Below, piece after piece: positions 1 to 7,758 of a stretch of DNA of 64,000 nucleotides. Within the stretch, counting starts at the first letter, position 1; each line of letters starts with the position of its first letter. The notes below the pieces were generated by a model. That model did not search any database and was not told the DNA's origin. It saw nothing but the letters and a program-made list of their open reading frames with translations. Location: assembly GCF_003086775.1 (NCBI RefSeq), contig NZ_CP026001.1:460429-524428 (forward strand), read 5' to 3'. A program made the translations under genes and the position numbers. This DNA comes from Stenotrophomonas sp. ZAC14D1_NAIMI4_1 (GTDB lineage Bacteria > Pseudomonadota > Gammaproteobacteria > Xanthomonadales > Xanthomonadaceae).

Positions 1-1
1 G

Positions 2-877
2 GCGGTGGTCATCACCGTGCTCAAGCTGGCCGAGGCGGACATGCACGCCGCGCACGGTGCGGTGCCGGGCGGGCGCTTCGCCATCATCGGTTACGGCAGC
101 CTGGGTGGGCTGGAACTGGGCTTCGGTTCCGATCTGGACCTGGTGTTCCTGCACGACCATCCGGCCGGCGTGGAAGCCAGCGATGGCACCCGTCCGCTGG
201 AACCGGGCCGCTGGTACGCGCGCCTGGCGCAGAAGGTGATGGCCCTGCTGGGCGCGGTTACCGCCGCCGGCCGCCTGTACGACATCGACGTGCGCCTGCG
301 CCCGGATGGCGGCAAGGGATCGCTGGTGTCCTCGCTGGCCAGCTACACCGACTACCAGCGCGAGCGCGCCTGGACCTGGGAACACCAGGCCCTGGTGCGC
401 GCGCGCGGCGTGGCCGGCGATGCCAGCCTGCTGGCCGATTTCGAACAGGTGCGCGCGCAGACGCTGGGCCGCGAACGCGACCACGCCACGCTGTATGCCG
501 ACGTGCTGAAGATGCGCGGGCGCATGCGCACCGAACTGGACCGCAGCGATGCCGCGCGCCTGGACCTGAAGCAGGGCGCCGGTGGCGTGGTGGATCTGGA
601 GTTCCTTCTGCAGACCGGCGTGCTGGCACGCAGCGCGCAGGTTGCGGCGCTGCTGGAACCGCGCGACACGCCGTCGTTGATCGACGCACTGGCGGCGGGA
701 TTCCTGCCCGAAGACACCGCACGTGCGCTGCAGGGCGCGCACGCCACCCTGCTGGATGTCGGCCTGGCCTGCACGCTGGACCGCCGCCCGCGGCTGGCGG
801 CCACAACGCCTGCGATTGAAGACGCGTGTGCAGCGATCAGTGCCGCCTGCGTGGCCGCAGAGCTGCCGTTCGGCTGA
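2..877 (+). CDS. glnE: Glutamate-ammonia-ligase adenylyltransferase, C-terminal part
   Basis: This is the 3' portion of GlnE, the bifunctional enzyme that adds and removes AMP on glutamine synthetase and so tunes nitrogen assimilation in the cytoplasm. The 5' end lies outside the window; the frame is open from base 2 and the first GTG at 5 is not the true start. About 290 residues are visible. They include the nucleotidyltransferase signature [20 protein letters not shown], with the paired aspartates DLD that bind metal, then [14 protein letters not shown], typical of the second (C-terminal) adenylyltransferase domain, and the helical [13 protein letters not shown] segment. A large SMAG repeat array begins about 15 bases after the TGA stop. 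Identification is secure; only completeness is unknown. Confidence 0.95.
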   Translation, partial: AVVITVLKLAEADMHAAHGAVPGGRFAIIGYGSLGGLELGFGSDLDLVFLHDHPAGVEASDGTRPLEPGRWYARLAQKVMALLGAVTAAGRLYDIDVRLRPDGGKGSLVSSLASYTDYQRERAWTWEHQALVRARGVAGDASLLADFEQVRAQTLGRERDHATLYADVLKMRGRMRTELDRSDAARLDLKQGAGGVVDLEFLLQTGVLARSAQVAALLEPRDTPSLIDALAAGFLPEDTARALQGAHATLLDVGLACTLDRRPRLAATTPAIEDACAAISAACVAAELPFG

Positions 878-892
878 TGGGGTACCACGTGC

Positions 893-1868
893 GCCGTTGG
901 TAGGTGCCGACCGTTGGTCGGCACACTCTGTCAGGTGCAATGAACCCTGAAGGATCGTGCCGACCAACGGTCGGCACCCACCAGAGCAATGGTCGGGCGA
1001 TGTCCGCCGTTGGTAGGTGCCGACCGTTGGTCGGCACACTCTGTCAGGTGCAATGAACCCTGAAGGATCGTGCCGACCAACGGTCGGCACCCACCAGAAC
1101 AATGGCCGGGCGATGCCGGCCGTTGGTAGGTGCCGACCGTTGGTCGGCACACTCTGTCAGCTGCGATGAACCCTGAAGGATCGTGCCGACCAACGGTCGG
1201 CACCCACCGGAGCAATGGCCGCGCGATGCCCCGCTGTTGGTAGGTGCCGACCGTTGGTCGGCACACTCTGTCAGCCGCGATGAGCCCTGAAGGATCGTGC
1301 CGACCAACGGTCGGCACCCACCAGAACAATGGCCGGGCGATGCCCGCCGTTGGTAGGTGCCGACCGTTGGTCGGCACTCTCTGTCAGCCGCGATGAACCC
1401 TGAAGGATCGTGCCGACCAACGGTCGGCACCCACCAGGGCAATGGCCGGGCGATGCCCGCCGTTGGTAGGTGCCGACCGTTGGTCGGCACACTCTGTCAG
1501 CTGCGATGAACCCTGAAGGATCGTGCCGACCAACGGTCGGCACCCACCGGAGCAATGGCCGCGCGATGCCCCGCTGTTGGTAGGTGCCGACCGTTGGTCG
1601 GCACACTCTGTCAGCCGCGATGAGCCCTGAAGGATCGTGCCGACCAACGGTCGGCACCCACCAGGGCGATGGTCGGGCGATGCCCGCCGTTGGTCGGCAC
1701 ACTCTGTCAGCTGCGATGAACCCTGAAGGATCGTGCCGACCAACGGTCGGCACCCACCAAAGCAATGATCGGGCGAGGCCCGCCGTTGGTCGGCACACTC
1801 TGTCAGCTGCGATGAACCCTGAAGGATCGTGCCGACCAACGGTCGGCACCCACCGGAGCGATGGTCGG
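893..1868. repeat. Tandem array of ~113-bp units, each an inverted pair of SMAG/REP palindromes
   Basis: Nine head-to-tail units fill this gap. Each full unit has a GTAG-headed palindrome (GTAGGTGCCGACCGTTGG and its complement half), a spacer of about 30 bases, the same palindrome inverted, and a second spacer. The GTAG heads start near 900, 1013, 1126, 1240, 1353, 1466 and 1580, a spacing of 113 or 114. The last two units, near 1690 and 1786, lack the GTAG half and are about 96 bp. The spacers differ by a few bases. Units near 1126 and 1240 are repeated near 1466 and 1580, so a three-unit block of about 340 bp was probably duplicated. The GTAG head identifies the SMAG class of REP known from S. 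maltophilia. Open frames across the array are artefacts. Confidence 0.93.
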
Positions 1869-1886
1869 CACTATCAGCGCCGGCAC

Positions 1887-2516
1887 CTATCGGGCGGGCA
1901 ACACCTGTTCCACCAACGCCCGATCGCGCTGCCCGCGGCGCATGATCGCGCGGCGTTGCAGGGCATCGTGCAGGCGCGGGTCATCGGCGTGCAGGCCGTT
2001 GCGGTGGGCGATGTACAGCACCGTCTGCAGTGGCCACGCATAGAACGCGGCGTGGGCCACCACGTCGTCGATCAGGGAGAGCGATGCAGTACGCCATGCC
2101 AGCGCCCGGACCAGGCCGTTGGCCGAGAGACGCTCGACCAGGTGCAGGGCCAACGCGTCGGCGTCGCGGGTGCCGGCGCGCACGATGGCGCCGCTCTGGT
2201 CCGCAAAACCCGGCATGCCGCCACCGGATGATGTGGTGGCCATCAGCAGCTGTGGATTGAGCAACGTCGTCGGCGTGCCATCGGCCCACTGCTGGCAGAA
2301 CGCCAGCGCCTGCGGGCATTGCACCGTCAGGGTCGCTGCCCAGCCACCTGCGCCGCGCAGTGGCTGCAGCGACACGCTGGCGATCTCGGTGCGGCCGTCA
2401 CGCAGTACCAGGCCCAGCCCGCGTGCGCGCAGGCCCTCGTGCTGGGCTGCTACGGCGGTGAGGTGTTCGCGCACATGCCGTTCCACGGCGATCTTGTAAG
2501 CAGCATCCGTCTCCAT
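1887..2516 (-). CDS. Hypothetical protein, 209 aa
   Basis: I do not recognise this protein. The ATG at 2516 (METDAAYKIA) is chosen because the frame farther upstream runs only through SMAG repeat DNA and gives the repetitive peptide seen in every repeat-derived frame. The product is soluble, without signal peptide or membrane segment. It has a helical N-terminal third, a central glycine/serine stretch (TTSSGGGMPG) and an arginine-rich C-terminus. It is bracketed by SMAG arrays on both sides (to 1868, and from 2568), so it sits on its own between glnE and the transporter gene. Coding is likely from codon composition and from the absence of a better frame on the other strand. Confidence 0.6.
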   Translation of the reverse strand: METDAAYKIAVERHVREHLTAVAAQHEGLRARGLGLVLRDGRTEIASVSLQPLRGAGGWAATLTVQCPQALAFCQQWADGTPTTLLNPQLLMATTSSGGGMPGFADQSGAIVRAGTRDADALALHLVERLSANGLVRALAWRTASLSLIDDVVAHAAFYAWPLQTVLYIAHRNGLHADDPRLHDALQRRAIMRRGQRDRALVEQVLPAR

Positions 2517-2567
2517 CGGCACAGCGTGGGGCAGGTGATGCGGCGGTGTCCAGCGTGCCGAGGTGCC

Positions 2568-2713
2568 GACGTGCCGACCAACGGTCGGCACCCACCAGAG
2601 CAACGCTCGGGCGATGCCCCGCTGTTGGTAGGTGCCGACCGTTGGTCGGCACACTCTGTCAGCGGCAATGAACTCTGAAGGATCGTGCCGACCAACGGTC
2701 GGCACCTACCGGG
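2568..2713. repeat. SMAG/REP cluster (three palindromes)
   Basis: Three further copies of the GTGCCGACC palindrome lie here: an inverted half near 2570, a GTAG-headed copy near 2630 and an inverted copy ending with CTAC near 2708. Sequence and spacing match one unit of the 893-1868 array, so this is an outlying unit separated from it by the 1887-2516 gene. The last copy runs into the 3' end of the next minus-strand gene and its GTAG supplies that gene's TAG stop codon. Confidence 0.88.
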
Positions 2714-3260
2714 CCAGCGGTGCCATCTTCCACAGCAACGCGCGGAACGGTGCCAGCAGGCACACGCCGATGGCCAGCTTCACCGCCAGGTCGCCTGCGG
2801 CCCAGCTCACCCACGGCAGCGCAGAACCGGCGAAGGCGATCGACCAGAAGATCGTGGTGTCCACCGTCGCGCTGCAGGTGGTGGCCACCATCGGTGCGCG
2901 CCACCAGCTGCCACGGCGCAGGCGGTCGAAGACCGTGATGTCCAGCAGCTGGGCCACGATGAAGGCCGAGCACGAGGCAATGGCGATGCGCGGGGTCGCC
3001 ACCCACACCGACAGCACCACTGCCACCAGGAAACCGATCCACGCCACGCGGCGGGCCGGGCCCGGGCCGAAGCGGCGGTTGATCAGGTTGCTCACCAGGA
3101 ACGCCACCGGGTAGCTGAACGCGCCCCAGGTCAGCCAGTCGTTGATGGGGTACTGCACCAGCACGTTGGACAGCAGCACCACTGCGCCCATGGCCAGCAC
3201 TGCCAGCACGAGCGCGCGCGGGGTCAGCGGGGCAAACACAGGGTCAGGACGCACGGACAT
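2706..3260 (-). CDS. yhhQ: Queuosine precursor transporter, YhhQ/VUT family
   Basis: This is an inner-membrane protein of the YhhQ (formerly VUT, DUF165) family, which in E. coli takes up the queuosine precursors preQ0/preQ1 for tRNA modification. From the ATG at 3260 (MSVRPDPVF) it is 184 residues with about six hydrophobic segments. The family hallmarks are visible: QYPINDWLTWGAFSYPVAFL with the following LINRRFGP, then FIVAQLLDITVFDRLR and the TCSATVDTTIFW segment. An in-frame ATG at 3293 would add 11 residues; neither start has a strong Shine-Dalgarno. The stop codon is the TAG inside the GTAG head of an adjoining SMAG element. The family call is firm; the substrate is inferred from the family. 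Confidence 0.88.
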   Translation of the reverse strand: MSVRPDPVFAPLTPRALVLAVLAMGAVVLLSNVLVQYPINDWLTWGAFSYPVAFLVSNLINRRFGPGPARRVAWIGFLVAVVLSVWVATPRIAIASCSAFIVAQLLDITVFDRLRRGSWWRAPMVATTCSATVDTTIFWSIAFAGSALPWVSWAAGDLAVKLAIGVCLLAPFRALLWKMAPLAR

Positions 3261-3353
3261 GGCGAGCCAGGGGAGGACGAGGGAATCGCCCATTATCCGC
3301 CCGGTGGCCGGCAAAGCCAAAACCGCCCGTAACCTGGTGGCGGGAGCGAAGGG

Positions 3354-3379
3354 GCTGCCGGCCAGCGGCCGGCACTACC
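3354..3379. repeat. SMAG/REP element at a gene 3' end
   Basis: A single palindrome, GCCGGCCAGCGGCCGGC ending in ACTAC on the plus strand, i.e. a minus-strand GTAG-headed SMAG. Its GTAG overlaps the stop codon of the ELM1-like gene at 3375. Confidence 0.85.
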
Positions 3380-4340
3380 CCAGCGACAGGCGCGCGTGCA
3401 CTTCCGCCGCCACCCGCGCGGTTTCGCGCAGCGGCTCGATACGGTCGTACTGCCAGTCCAGCCAGCGCGCCTGCAGTCGCCCGCGTTCATGCAACTGGCG
3501 CTGGAAGCGGGCCAGCCGCCCCTGCGCGGTGCCGGCCAGGGCCACCATCACCGGCATGCGCGTGGCGCTGGCTTCAGAGAGCAGGTTCACCGAATCCGGC
3601 GATACCACCACACGGTTGGCCCAGCCCAGCAGGCCGGCATACGGGTTCACCCCGTCGCCGCCGTCGCCCCAGATCACATGCGGCAGATGCGCGAACTTTG
3701 CGCGCAGGATCTCGGCCAGCGCCGGCGGCGTGCGCCGCGAGGTGGTGGCCAGCAGGCTGCCGCCTTCGCTGCGGATCTGCTCGGCCAGTGCGTCGAACAC
3801 GGCCACCATCGCCGCCTCGTCCCACGGCGCCAGCGGTGTCGGCCCGCCCACCAGCAGCGCGGTGCGCGGGCCGGGCAGGGTGCTGAAACCGGCAAACGCC
3901 GCACGGCCCCAGGCCAGCCAGTCATCGTCCACCGGGTTCAGGCTGCCGACCAGGGTCAGCACGTTGCTGCCACGCAGGGCATCGTGTTCGGGCACCACCA
4001 CCAGATCCCAATGGCGCGAGGGCAGGCGCGGGTCGAGGATCTGCACCGTGCGGCTGCCGCGCGCACGCAGCACGCGCAGCGCACCGGCGGCCTGGCGGCC
4101 ACAGCCGATCGCCAGCGCAGGGGCCTGCGCGGCCAGTTCGGCGAAGTCCTCGCCGTAGCCGTTCACATCCCCGGGCAGGCGCCGCGGCGAGAGCCAGCGC
4201 CACGGCGCACGGGGCTGCAGGACCAGCGGGCGGTGGGTGCCCTGGCGCAGCGCCGAGGCCAGCGCGACCGCCTGGCGGACATTGCCGGCACGGCCGTCAG
4301 TGACCGTCCACGGCGCGCTCGATCGTTTCACCATTGGCAT
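3375..4340 (-). CDS. Mitochondrial-fission-ELM1-like family protein
   Basis: The 321-residue protein belongs to the ELM1-like family (formerly DUF1022), bacterial relatives of a plant mitochondrial-fission factor that look like GT-B glycosyltransferases. Visible traits are the N-terminal WTVTDGRAGNVRQA, LLVGGPTPL, SLLATTSRRTP and the conserved VSPDSVNLLSEA near residue 260, a nucleotide-sugar-site-like motif. No signal peptide or membrane segment is seen. In other proteobacteria the family often sits near envelope-biogenesis genes, but its reaction is not established and none is inferred. The start ATG at 4340 lies 120 bases from the divergent nitroreductase gene. The TAG stop comes from a SMAG element. 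Confidence 0.85.
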   Translation of the reverse strand: MPMVKRSSAPWTVTDGRAGNVRQAVALASALRQGTHRPLVLQPRAPWRWLSPRRLPGDVNGYGEDFAELAAQAPALAIGCGRQAAGALRVLRARGSRTVQILDPRLPSRHWDLVVVPEHDALRGSNVLTLVGSLNPVDDDWLAWGRAAFAGFSTLPGPRTALLVGGPTPLAPWDEAAMVAVFDALAEQIRSEGGSLLATTSRRTPPALAEILRAKFAHLPHVIWGDGGDGVNPYAGLLGWANRVVVSPDSVNLLSEASATRMPVMVALAGTAQGRLARFQRQLHERGRLQARWLDWQYDRIEPLRETARVAAEVHARLSLG

Positions 4341-4460
4341 TAATTCGTTTCAGCCCTGCTGGGTGTTGCAACAGTCGCGACACTCTACACTCCTGATCGT
4401 CGTTTCGCCCCGCGTCGCCCGCGGGCACTCACTCCCTTTTGTTGCCCTGGAGATCCACCG

Positions 4461-5051
4461 ATGTCCCACGCGCTCGACGCTGCTGCACTGGACCAGCTGT
4501 TCCGCACTGCCCGTACCCAGAACGCCTTCCTCGACAAGCCCGTGGAAGACGCCCAGCTGCACGCCCTGTACGAGCTGGTGAAGTGGGGCCCGACCGCCGC
4601 CAATGGCAGCCCGGCGCGCTTCGTGTTCGTGAAGTCGGCTGAAGCCAAGGCCAAGCTGGCCCCGGCGCTGTCCGAAGGCAACCACGACAAGACCCTGGCC
4701 GCACCGGTCACCGTGATCGTCGCTTTCGACCAGGACTTCCACGAGAAGCTGCCGTACCTGTTCCCGCACACCGATGCCAAGGCCTGGTTCGACGGCCCGC
4801 GTGAAGGCCGCCACGAAGGCGCGTTCCGCAATGGCAGCCTGCAGGGCGCCTACCTGATCCTGGCCGCACGCGCGCTGGGCCTGGATGCCGGCCCGATGTC
4901 CGGCTTCGACAACGCCAAGGTCGACGAAGCCTTCTTCGCCGGCACCAACATCAAGTCGAATTTCCTGGTCAACCTGGGGTACGGTGACCCCTCGGGCCTG
5001 TTCCCCCGTCTGCCGCGCCTGTCGTTCGACGAAGCGGCGCGCATCGCGTAA
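4461..5051 (+). CDS. Nitroreductase-family protein, RutE/HadB-like (malonic semialdehyde reductase type)
   Basis: The 196-residue cytoplasmic flavoprotein is of the nitroreductase fold, closest in pattern to the RutE subgroup annotated as malonic semialdehyde reductase. Evidence includes [16 protein letters not shown] at the N-terminus, [18 protein letters not shown] (the FMN-contacting segment), [26 protein letters not shown] and the C-terminal [17 protein letters not shown]. Length matches the subgroup. No rut pyrimidine-degradation genes are present, so the physiological substrate is open. It is transcribed alone, ahead of the YceI lipoprotein gene 84 bases downstream. Confidence 0.87.
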   Translation: MSHALDAAALDQLFRTARTQNAFLDKPVEDAQLHALYELVKWGPTAANGSPARFVFVKSAEAKAKLAPALSEGNHDKTLAAPVTVIVAFDQDFHEKLPYLFPHTDAKAWFDGPREGRHEGAFRNGSLQGAYLILAARALGLDAGPMSGFDNAKVDEAFFAGTNIKSNFLVNLGYGDPSGLFPRLPRLSFDEAARIA

Positions 5052-5134
5052 GTCGCTGTATCGGTTTCGGGCCGCCGCCTTGGCGGCCTCTGCTGCACCT
5101 TGTACCCACCCTACGATTCCGGAGAGTTCCTCAG

Positions 5135-5845
5135 ATGAGCGCCACCCGTAAACTGCTGCTGCCGCTGGCCCTGACCCTGGCCATCGCCGCCTGCTCCAAG
5201 CCGGCCGACACCGCTGCCCCGGCCGCCGATGCTGCCGCCCCGGCGGCCACCGAGCAGGCTGCCGCCACCCCGTCGGCTGACGCCGCTGCCGCCGCCCCGG
5301 CCGCCGAAGCGATCCAGATCGCCTCGGGCACCTACAAGCTCGACCCGAGCCACACCGACGTGCTGGCCCAGTGGAGCCACTTCGGCTTCTCGCACCCGAG
5401 CGCGCACTTCGGCAACGCCGAAGGCACCCTGGTGTACGACGCCGCCGACGTGACCAAGTCCACCGTGGAAGTGAAGCTGCCGCTGAGCGGCCTGAACAGC
5501 TTCACCGCCAAGTTCGACGAACACCTGAAGAGCGCCGATTTCTTCGACGCCGCCAAGTTTGCCGATGCCACCTTCAAGAGCACCAAGGTTGAAGCGGCCG
5601 GCACCAACAAGCTGACCGTCACCGGCGACCTGACCATCAAGGGCATCACCAAGCCGGTCACCCTGGACGTCACCGTCAACGGCGGCGGCGAGCACCCGAT
5701 GGCCAAGGTCCCGGCCGCCGGCTTCGATGCAACCACCACCCTGAAGCGCAGCGATTTCGGCGTCGGCGCCTACGCCCCGAACGTCAGCGATGAAGTGAAC
5801 ATCCGCATCACCACCGAAGCGACTGGCGAAAAGCCGGCCGCTTGA
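5135..5845 (+). CDS. YceI-family lipoprotein
   Basis: The 236-residue protein has a lipoprotein signal peptide, MSATRKLLLPLALTLAIAAC, whose cysteine (residue 20) is the expected lipidation site. An alanine/proline-rich linker of about 40 residues follows, then a YceI domain (IASGTYKLDPSHTDVLAQWS to the end). YceI domains form a lipocalin-like barrel that binds long isoprenoid or lipid molecules. The HTDV, FGNAEGTLVYD, SADFFDAAKFADATFKST and GDLTIKGITKPVTLDVTVNG segments are characteristic. A good Shine-Dalgarno (GGAGAG) precedes the ATG. A strong rho-independent terminator follows at 5878. Confidence 0.92.
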   Translation: MSATRKLLLPLALTLAIAACSKPADTAAPAADAAAPAATEQAAATPSADAAAAAPAAEAIQIASGTYKLDPSHTDVLAQWSHFGFSHPSAHFGNAEGTLVYDAADVTKSTVEVKLPLSGLNSFTAKFDEHLKSADFFDAAKFADATFKSTKVEAAGTNKLTVTGDLTIKGITKPVTLDVTVNGGGEHPMAKVPAAGFDATTTLKRSDFGVGAYAPNVSDEVNIRITTEATGEKPAA

Positions 5846-5877
5846 TGTAACCCGCTCACTCGTCGTGAGAAGGCAGA

Positions 5878-5907
5878 AGGCCCGCTGAAAAGCGGGCCTT
5901 TTTTTTT
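5878..5907 (+). terminator. Rho-independent terminator after the YceI gene
   Basis: Perfect stem AGGCCCGCT/AGCGGGCCT with a GAAA-type loop, followed by nine T residues, 33 bases after the YceI stop codon. Confidence 0.95.
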
Positions 5908-5913
5908 GGGGGG

Positions 5914-6025
5914 ATGGGCCTGGGCGGGAACCCTGCTTTGGGGCGGGCCTGCACGGAACCCTGCTTTGGGGCGGGCCTGCACGGAAACCTGCTTTCGGTC
6001 AGGTCTGCGCGGGAACCTGCTTTCG
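5914..6025. repeat. Four 28-bp tandem repeats
   Basis: Four copies of a 28-bp unit of the form CGGGCCTGCACGGAACCCTG plus CTTTGGGG; the CTGCTTT core recurs at 5933, 5961, 5989 and 6017. Copies 3 and 4 diverge slightly (GAAACC, TTTCGG). The block starts just after the terminator and runs directly into a SMAG dimer. Confidence 0.85.
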
Positions 6026-6110
6026 GTAGAGTCGACTGTTAGTCGACTGCTCTTCGCGGTGCGCCAAGATCCCGCGCTGCGCGCGTTAGTCGACTAACAG
6101 TCGACTCTAC
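6026..6110. repeat. Inverted SMAG dimer
   Basis: GTAGAGTCGACTGTTAGTCGAC at 6026 is matched by its reverse complement ending in CTAC at 6110, with about 40 bases between. Each arm is itself palindromic (GTCGACT...AGTCGAC), so the unit can form either two hairpins or one long stem. Another SMAG copy lies at about 6155-6175. Confidence 0.9.
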
Positions 6111-6180
6111 CCCGTCGTTGCTTCCAGAACCCCGCCGGGACATCCGCAATCCTGCCTGCCAGCGGCCGGCACTACCGCCC

Positions 6181-6582
6181 TCAGCGCAGCGCAATCAGCC
6201 ACGCCGCGCAGGCTTCGCTCGGGCTCTGCTTGGCCTTCACCGTCATGCCGCTGGCGCGCGCGAAGGTCTGTGCGGCCTGGGCCACCACGTTGCGGGCAAT
6301 CAGCGCAGCCTGCTTGGTGGCCGCCTGCTGCTTGCGCAGCTGCACGATATGCACCGACGGGCGCCCCGCCGGCGCGTACTTCTGGTCGCGGCGCAAGATG
6401 TCGGCCACCTGGGCCACTTCGAATTCGGCCTGCAGGAAACGGTGCTCGGCCTCCAGCAGCTCGCGCAGCGGTGCGCGCAGGGCGGCCGGGTCGGCGAAGG
6501 CGTCCAGGGCCGTATCGCAGGCCGCGTCATCGGCAAAGCGGGTGCGCAGCTTGTCGACGCCAGCCAGGGTCAGTTTGCCCAT
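6181..6582 (-). CDS. Hypothetical protein, 133 aa
   Basis: I do not recognise a family. The ATG at 6582 (MGKLTLAGVDKLR) is preferred over the upstream frame start at 6636 because the intervening residues are low-complexity. The protein is soluble and mostly helical. It has a charged central part (LEAEHRFLQAEFEVAQVADIL) and a mixed basic C-terminus ending near RASGMTVKAKQSP. It lies divergent from the membrane-protein gene at 6725 and ends next to a SMAG copy. Confidence 0.6.
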   Translation of the reverse strand: MGKLTLAGVDKLRTRFADDAACDTALDAFADPAALRAPLRELLEAEHRFLQAEFEVAQVADILRRDQKYAPAGRPSVHIVQLRKQQAATKQAALIARNVVAQAAQTFARASGMTVKAKQSPSEACAAWLIALR

Positions 6583-6724
6583 GGAGGGCCTCACAGGTGC
6601 AGGGAAGGAGCGCGATTGTGGCAGAGAACGTTGCAACGCGTTCCTGTAGCGCCGAGCCCAAAGCAGCCGGGCATCGGCGCGGCCCTACAATGGACCGCTG
6701 TTTCACACCACGGAAGGCAACACC

Positions 6725-7555
6725 ATGCAGGAAGCACAGTATTGGTTGAACGAATTCTGGGCCGGGTTGAGCGTGTTCGACCTGGCCCTGGGCAGCGTGC
6801 TGGGCACGTTGCTGGGGCTGCTGGCCGGCCTGGGCCTCTGGTATGCCCTGCATCGTCGTCGCTGGCTGCATCGGCAACGGCGCTGGCACCACTGGCTGCT
6901 GGCCAGCTACATGGTGCTGCTGCCGTTGGGCACGGCGTTCTTCGGCCTGCAGTTGGGGTTCACCGCCGGTGCACACCGCGCGCTGCTCAAGCAGCTGGAC
7001 CACTTCCAGCCGCACTTGCAGACCCTGGTGGGCACGTGGAGCCACGGCTTCACCGATTCGCTGGATGACCCGCGCATGCGCGAGGCGCTGCGCAGCCAGG
7101 GCACGGTGGGGGATATCGCCGATGCAGTGGCGTCGGCCTACCTCAGCGAACACCCGCTGCCGATGGCCGACCGCCTGGGCGAGGGCCAGATGGGGCGCGC
7201 CAGCGGCTGGGTCATCGGCAAGGTGCGTGAAGGCGTGCTGCGCGGCCTGGTGGAAGACACCCTGGCGGACAAGGCCGGCGTGGTGGGCGTGGAGCCCAAG
7301 GTCGTGCGCGAGGCGCTGACCATGCAGGTGGACGAGCTGCTGCACACGCGCGGCGTGGTGCGGCTGGTCAAGGCGCAGATCAACGGCATGATGCCCGGCG
7401 TGTACTTCGGGCTGCTGCTGCCGTGGCTGGCCATCGTGCTGCTGATGGGGCTGGAAATCTGGGCCGCGCACCGGTTCGGCTGGGTGCGCCGGGCAATGCC
7501 CAGCACGGTAGTGCCGGCCGCTGGCCGGCAACTGCAGGATCCGGCTGAGGGTTGA
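6725..7555 (+). CDS. Hypothetical inner-membrane protein, 276 aa
   Basis: No family is recognised. The protein has three clear hydrophobic segments: residues about 17-41 (FDLALGSVLGTLLGLLAGLG), about 58-80 (LLASYMVLLPLGTAFFGLQLG) and about 224-248 (PGVYFGLLLPWLAIVLLMGL). Between them lies a soluble region of about 140 residues that is probably periplasmic. The start ATG at 6725 follows GAAGG with good spacing. A SMAG element lies inside the coding region, so the last dozen residues (VVPAAGRQLQDPAEG) are partly encoded by repeat DNA, which suggests the original C-terminus was replaced or extended. Confidence 0.72.
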   Translation: MQEAQYWLNEFWAGLSVFDLALGSVLGTLLGLLAGLGLWYALHRRRWLHRQRRWHHWLLASYMVLLPLGTAFFGLQLGFTAGAHRALLKQLDHFQPHLQTLVGTWSHGFTDSLDDPRMREALRSQGTVGDIADAVASAYLSEHPLPMADRLGEGQMGRASGWVIGKVREGVLRGLVEDTLADKAGVVGVEPKVVREALTMQVDELLHTRGVVRLVKAQINGMMPGVYFGLLLPWLAIVLLMGLEIWAAHRFGWVRRAMPSTVVPAAGRQLQDPAEG

Positions 7556-7743
7556 TGAGGTTGCCGGCCAGCGGCCGGCACTACCTGGTTCTCACCCACC
7601 GAGCCTCAATCGCCGTCGGTTCCGTCCGGGTGCGCCGGGTAGCGCCGCCCTTGTAGAGCCGAGCCGATGCTCGGCTTGCCGGTAAAGCAGCCGAGCATGG
7701 GCTCGGCTCTACAGGGCAGGCAGTGCGGACCAACGGTCCGCAC
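7508..7743. repeat. Cluster of four SMAG/REP palindromes
   Basis: A GTAG-headed GCCGGCCGCTGGCCGGC copy at 7508-7531 overlaps the 3' end of the membrane-protein gene. Its inverted partner is at 7561-7585, a GAGCCGAGC...GCTCGGCTC inverted pair at 7653-7712, and a GTGCGGACCAACGGTCCGCAC copy at 7723-7743. The rest of the gap before the siderophore reductase gene shows nothing else. Confidence 0.88.
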
Positions 7744-7758
7744 CCACCCCAAGCGACA

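Noticed and set aside
931..1849. Several open frames of 148-215 codons across the tandem array
   Set aside because: They are translations of palindromic repeat DNA in all frames (recurring peptide PTVGRHDPSG) and have no ribosome binding sites or independent support.
893..1868. CRISPR-like array
   Set aside because: The repeat unit is 113 bp with nearly identical spacers, contains inverted REP palindromes, and no cas gene is nearby.
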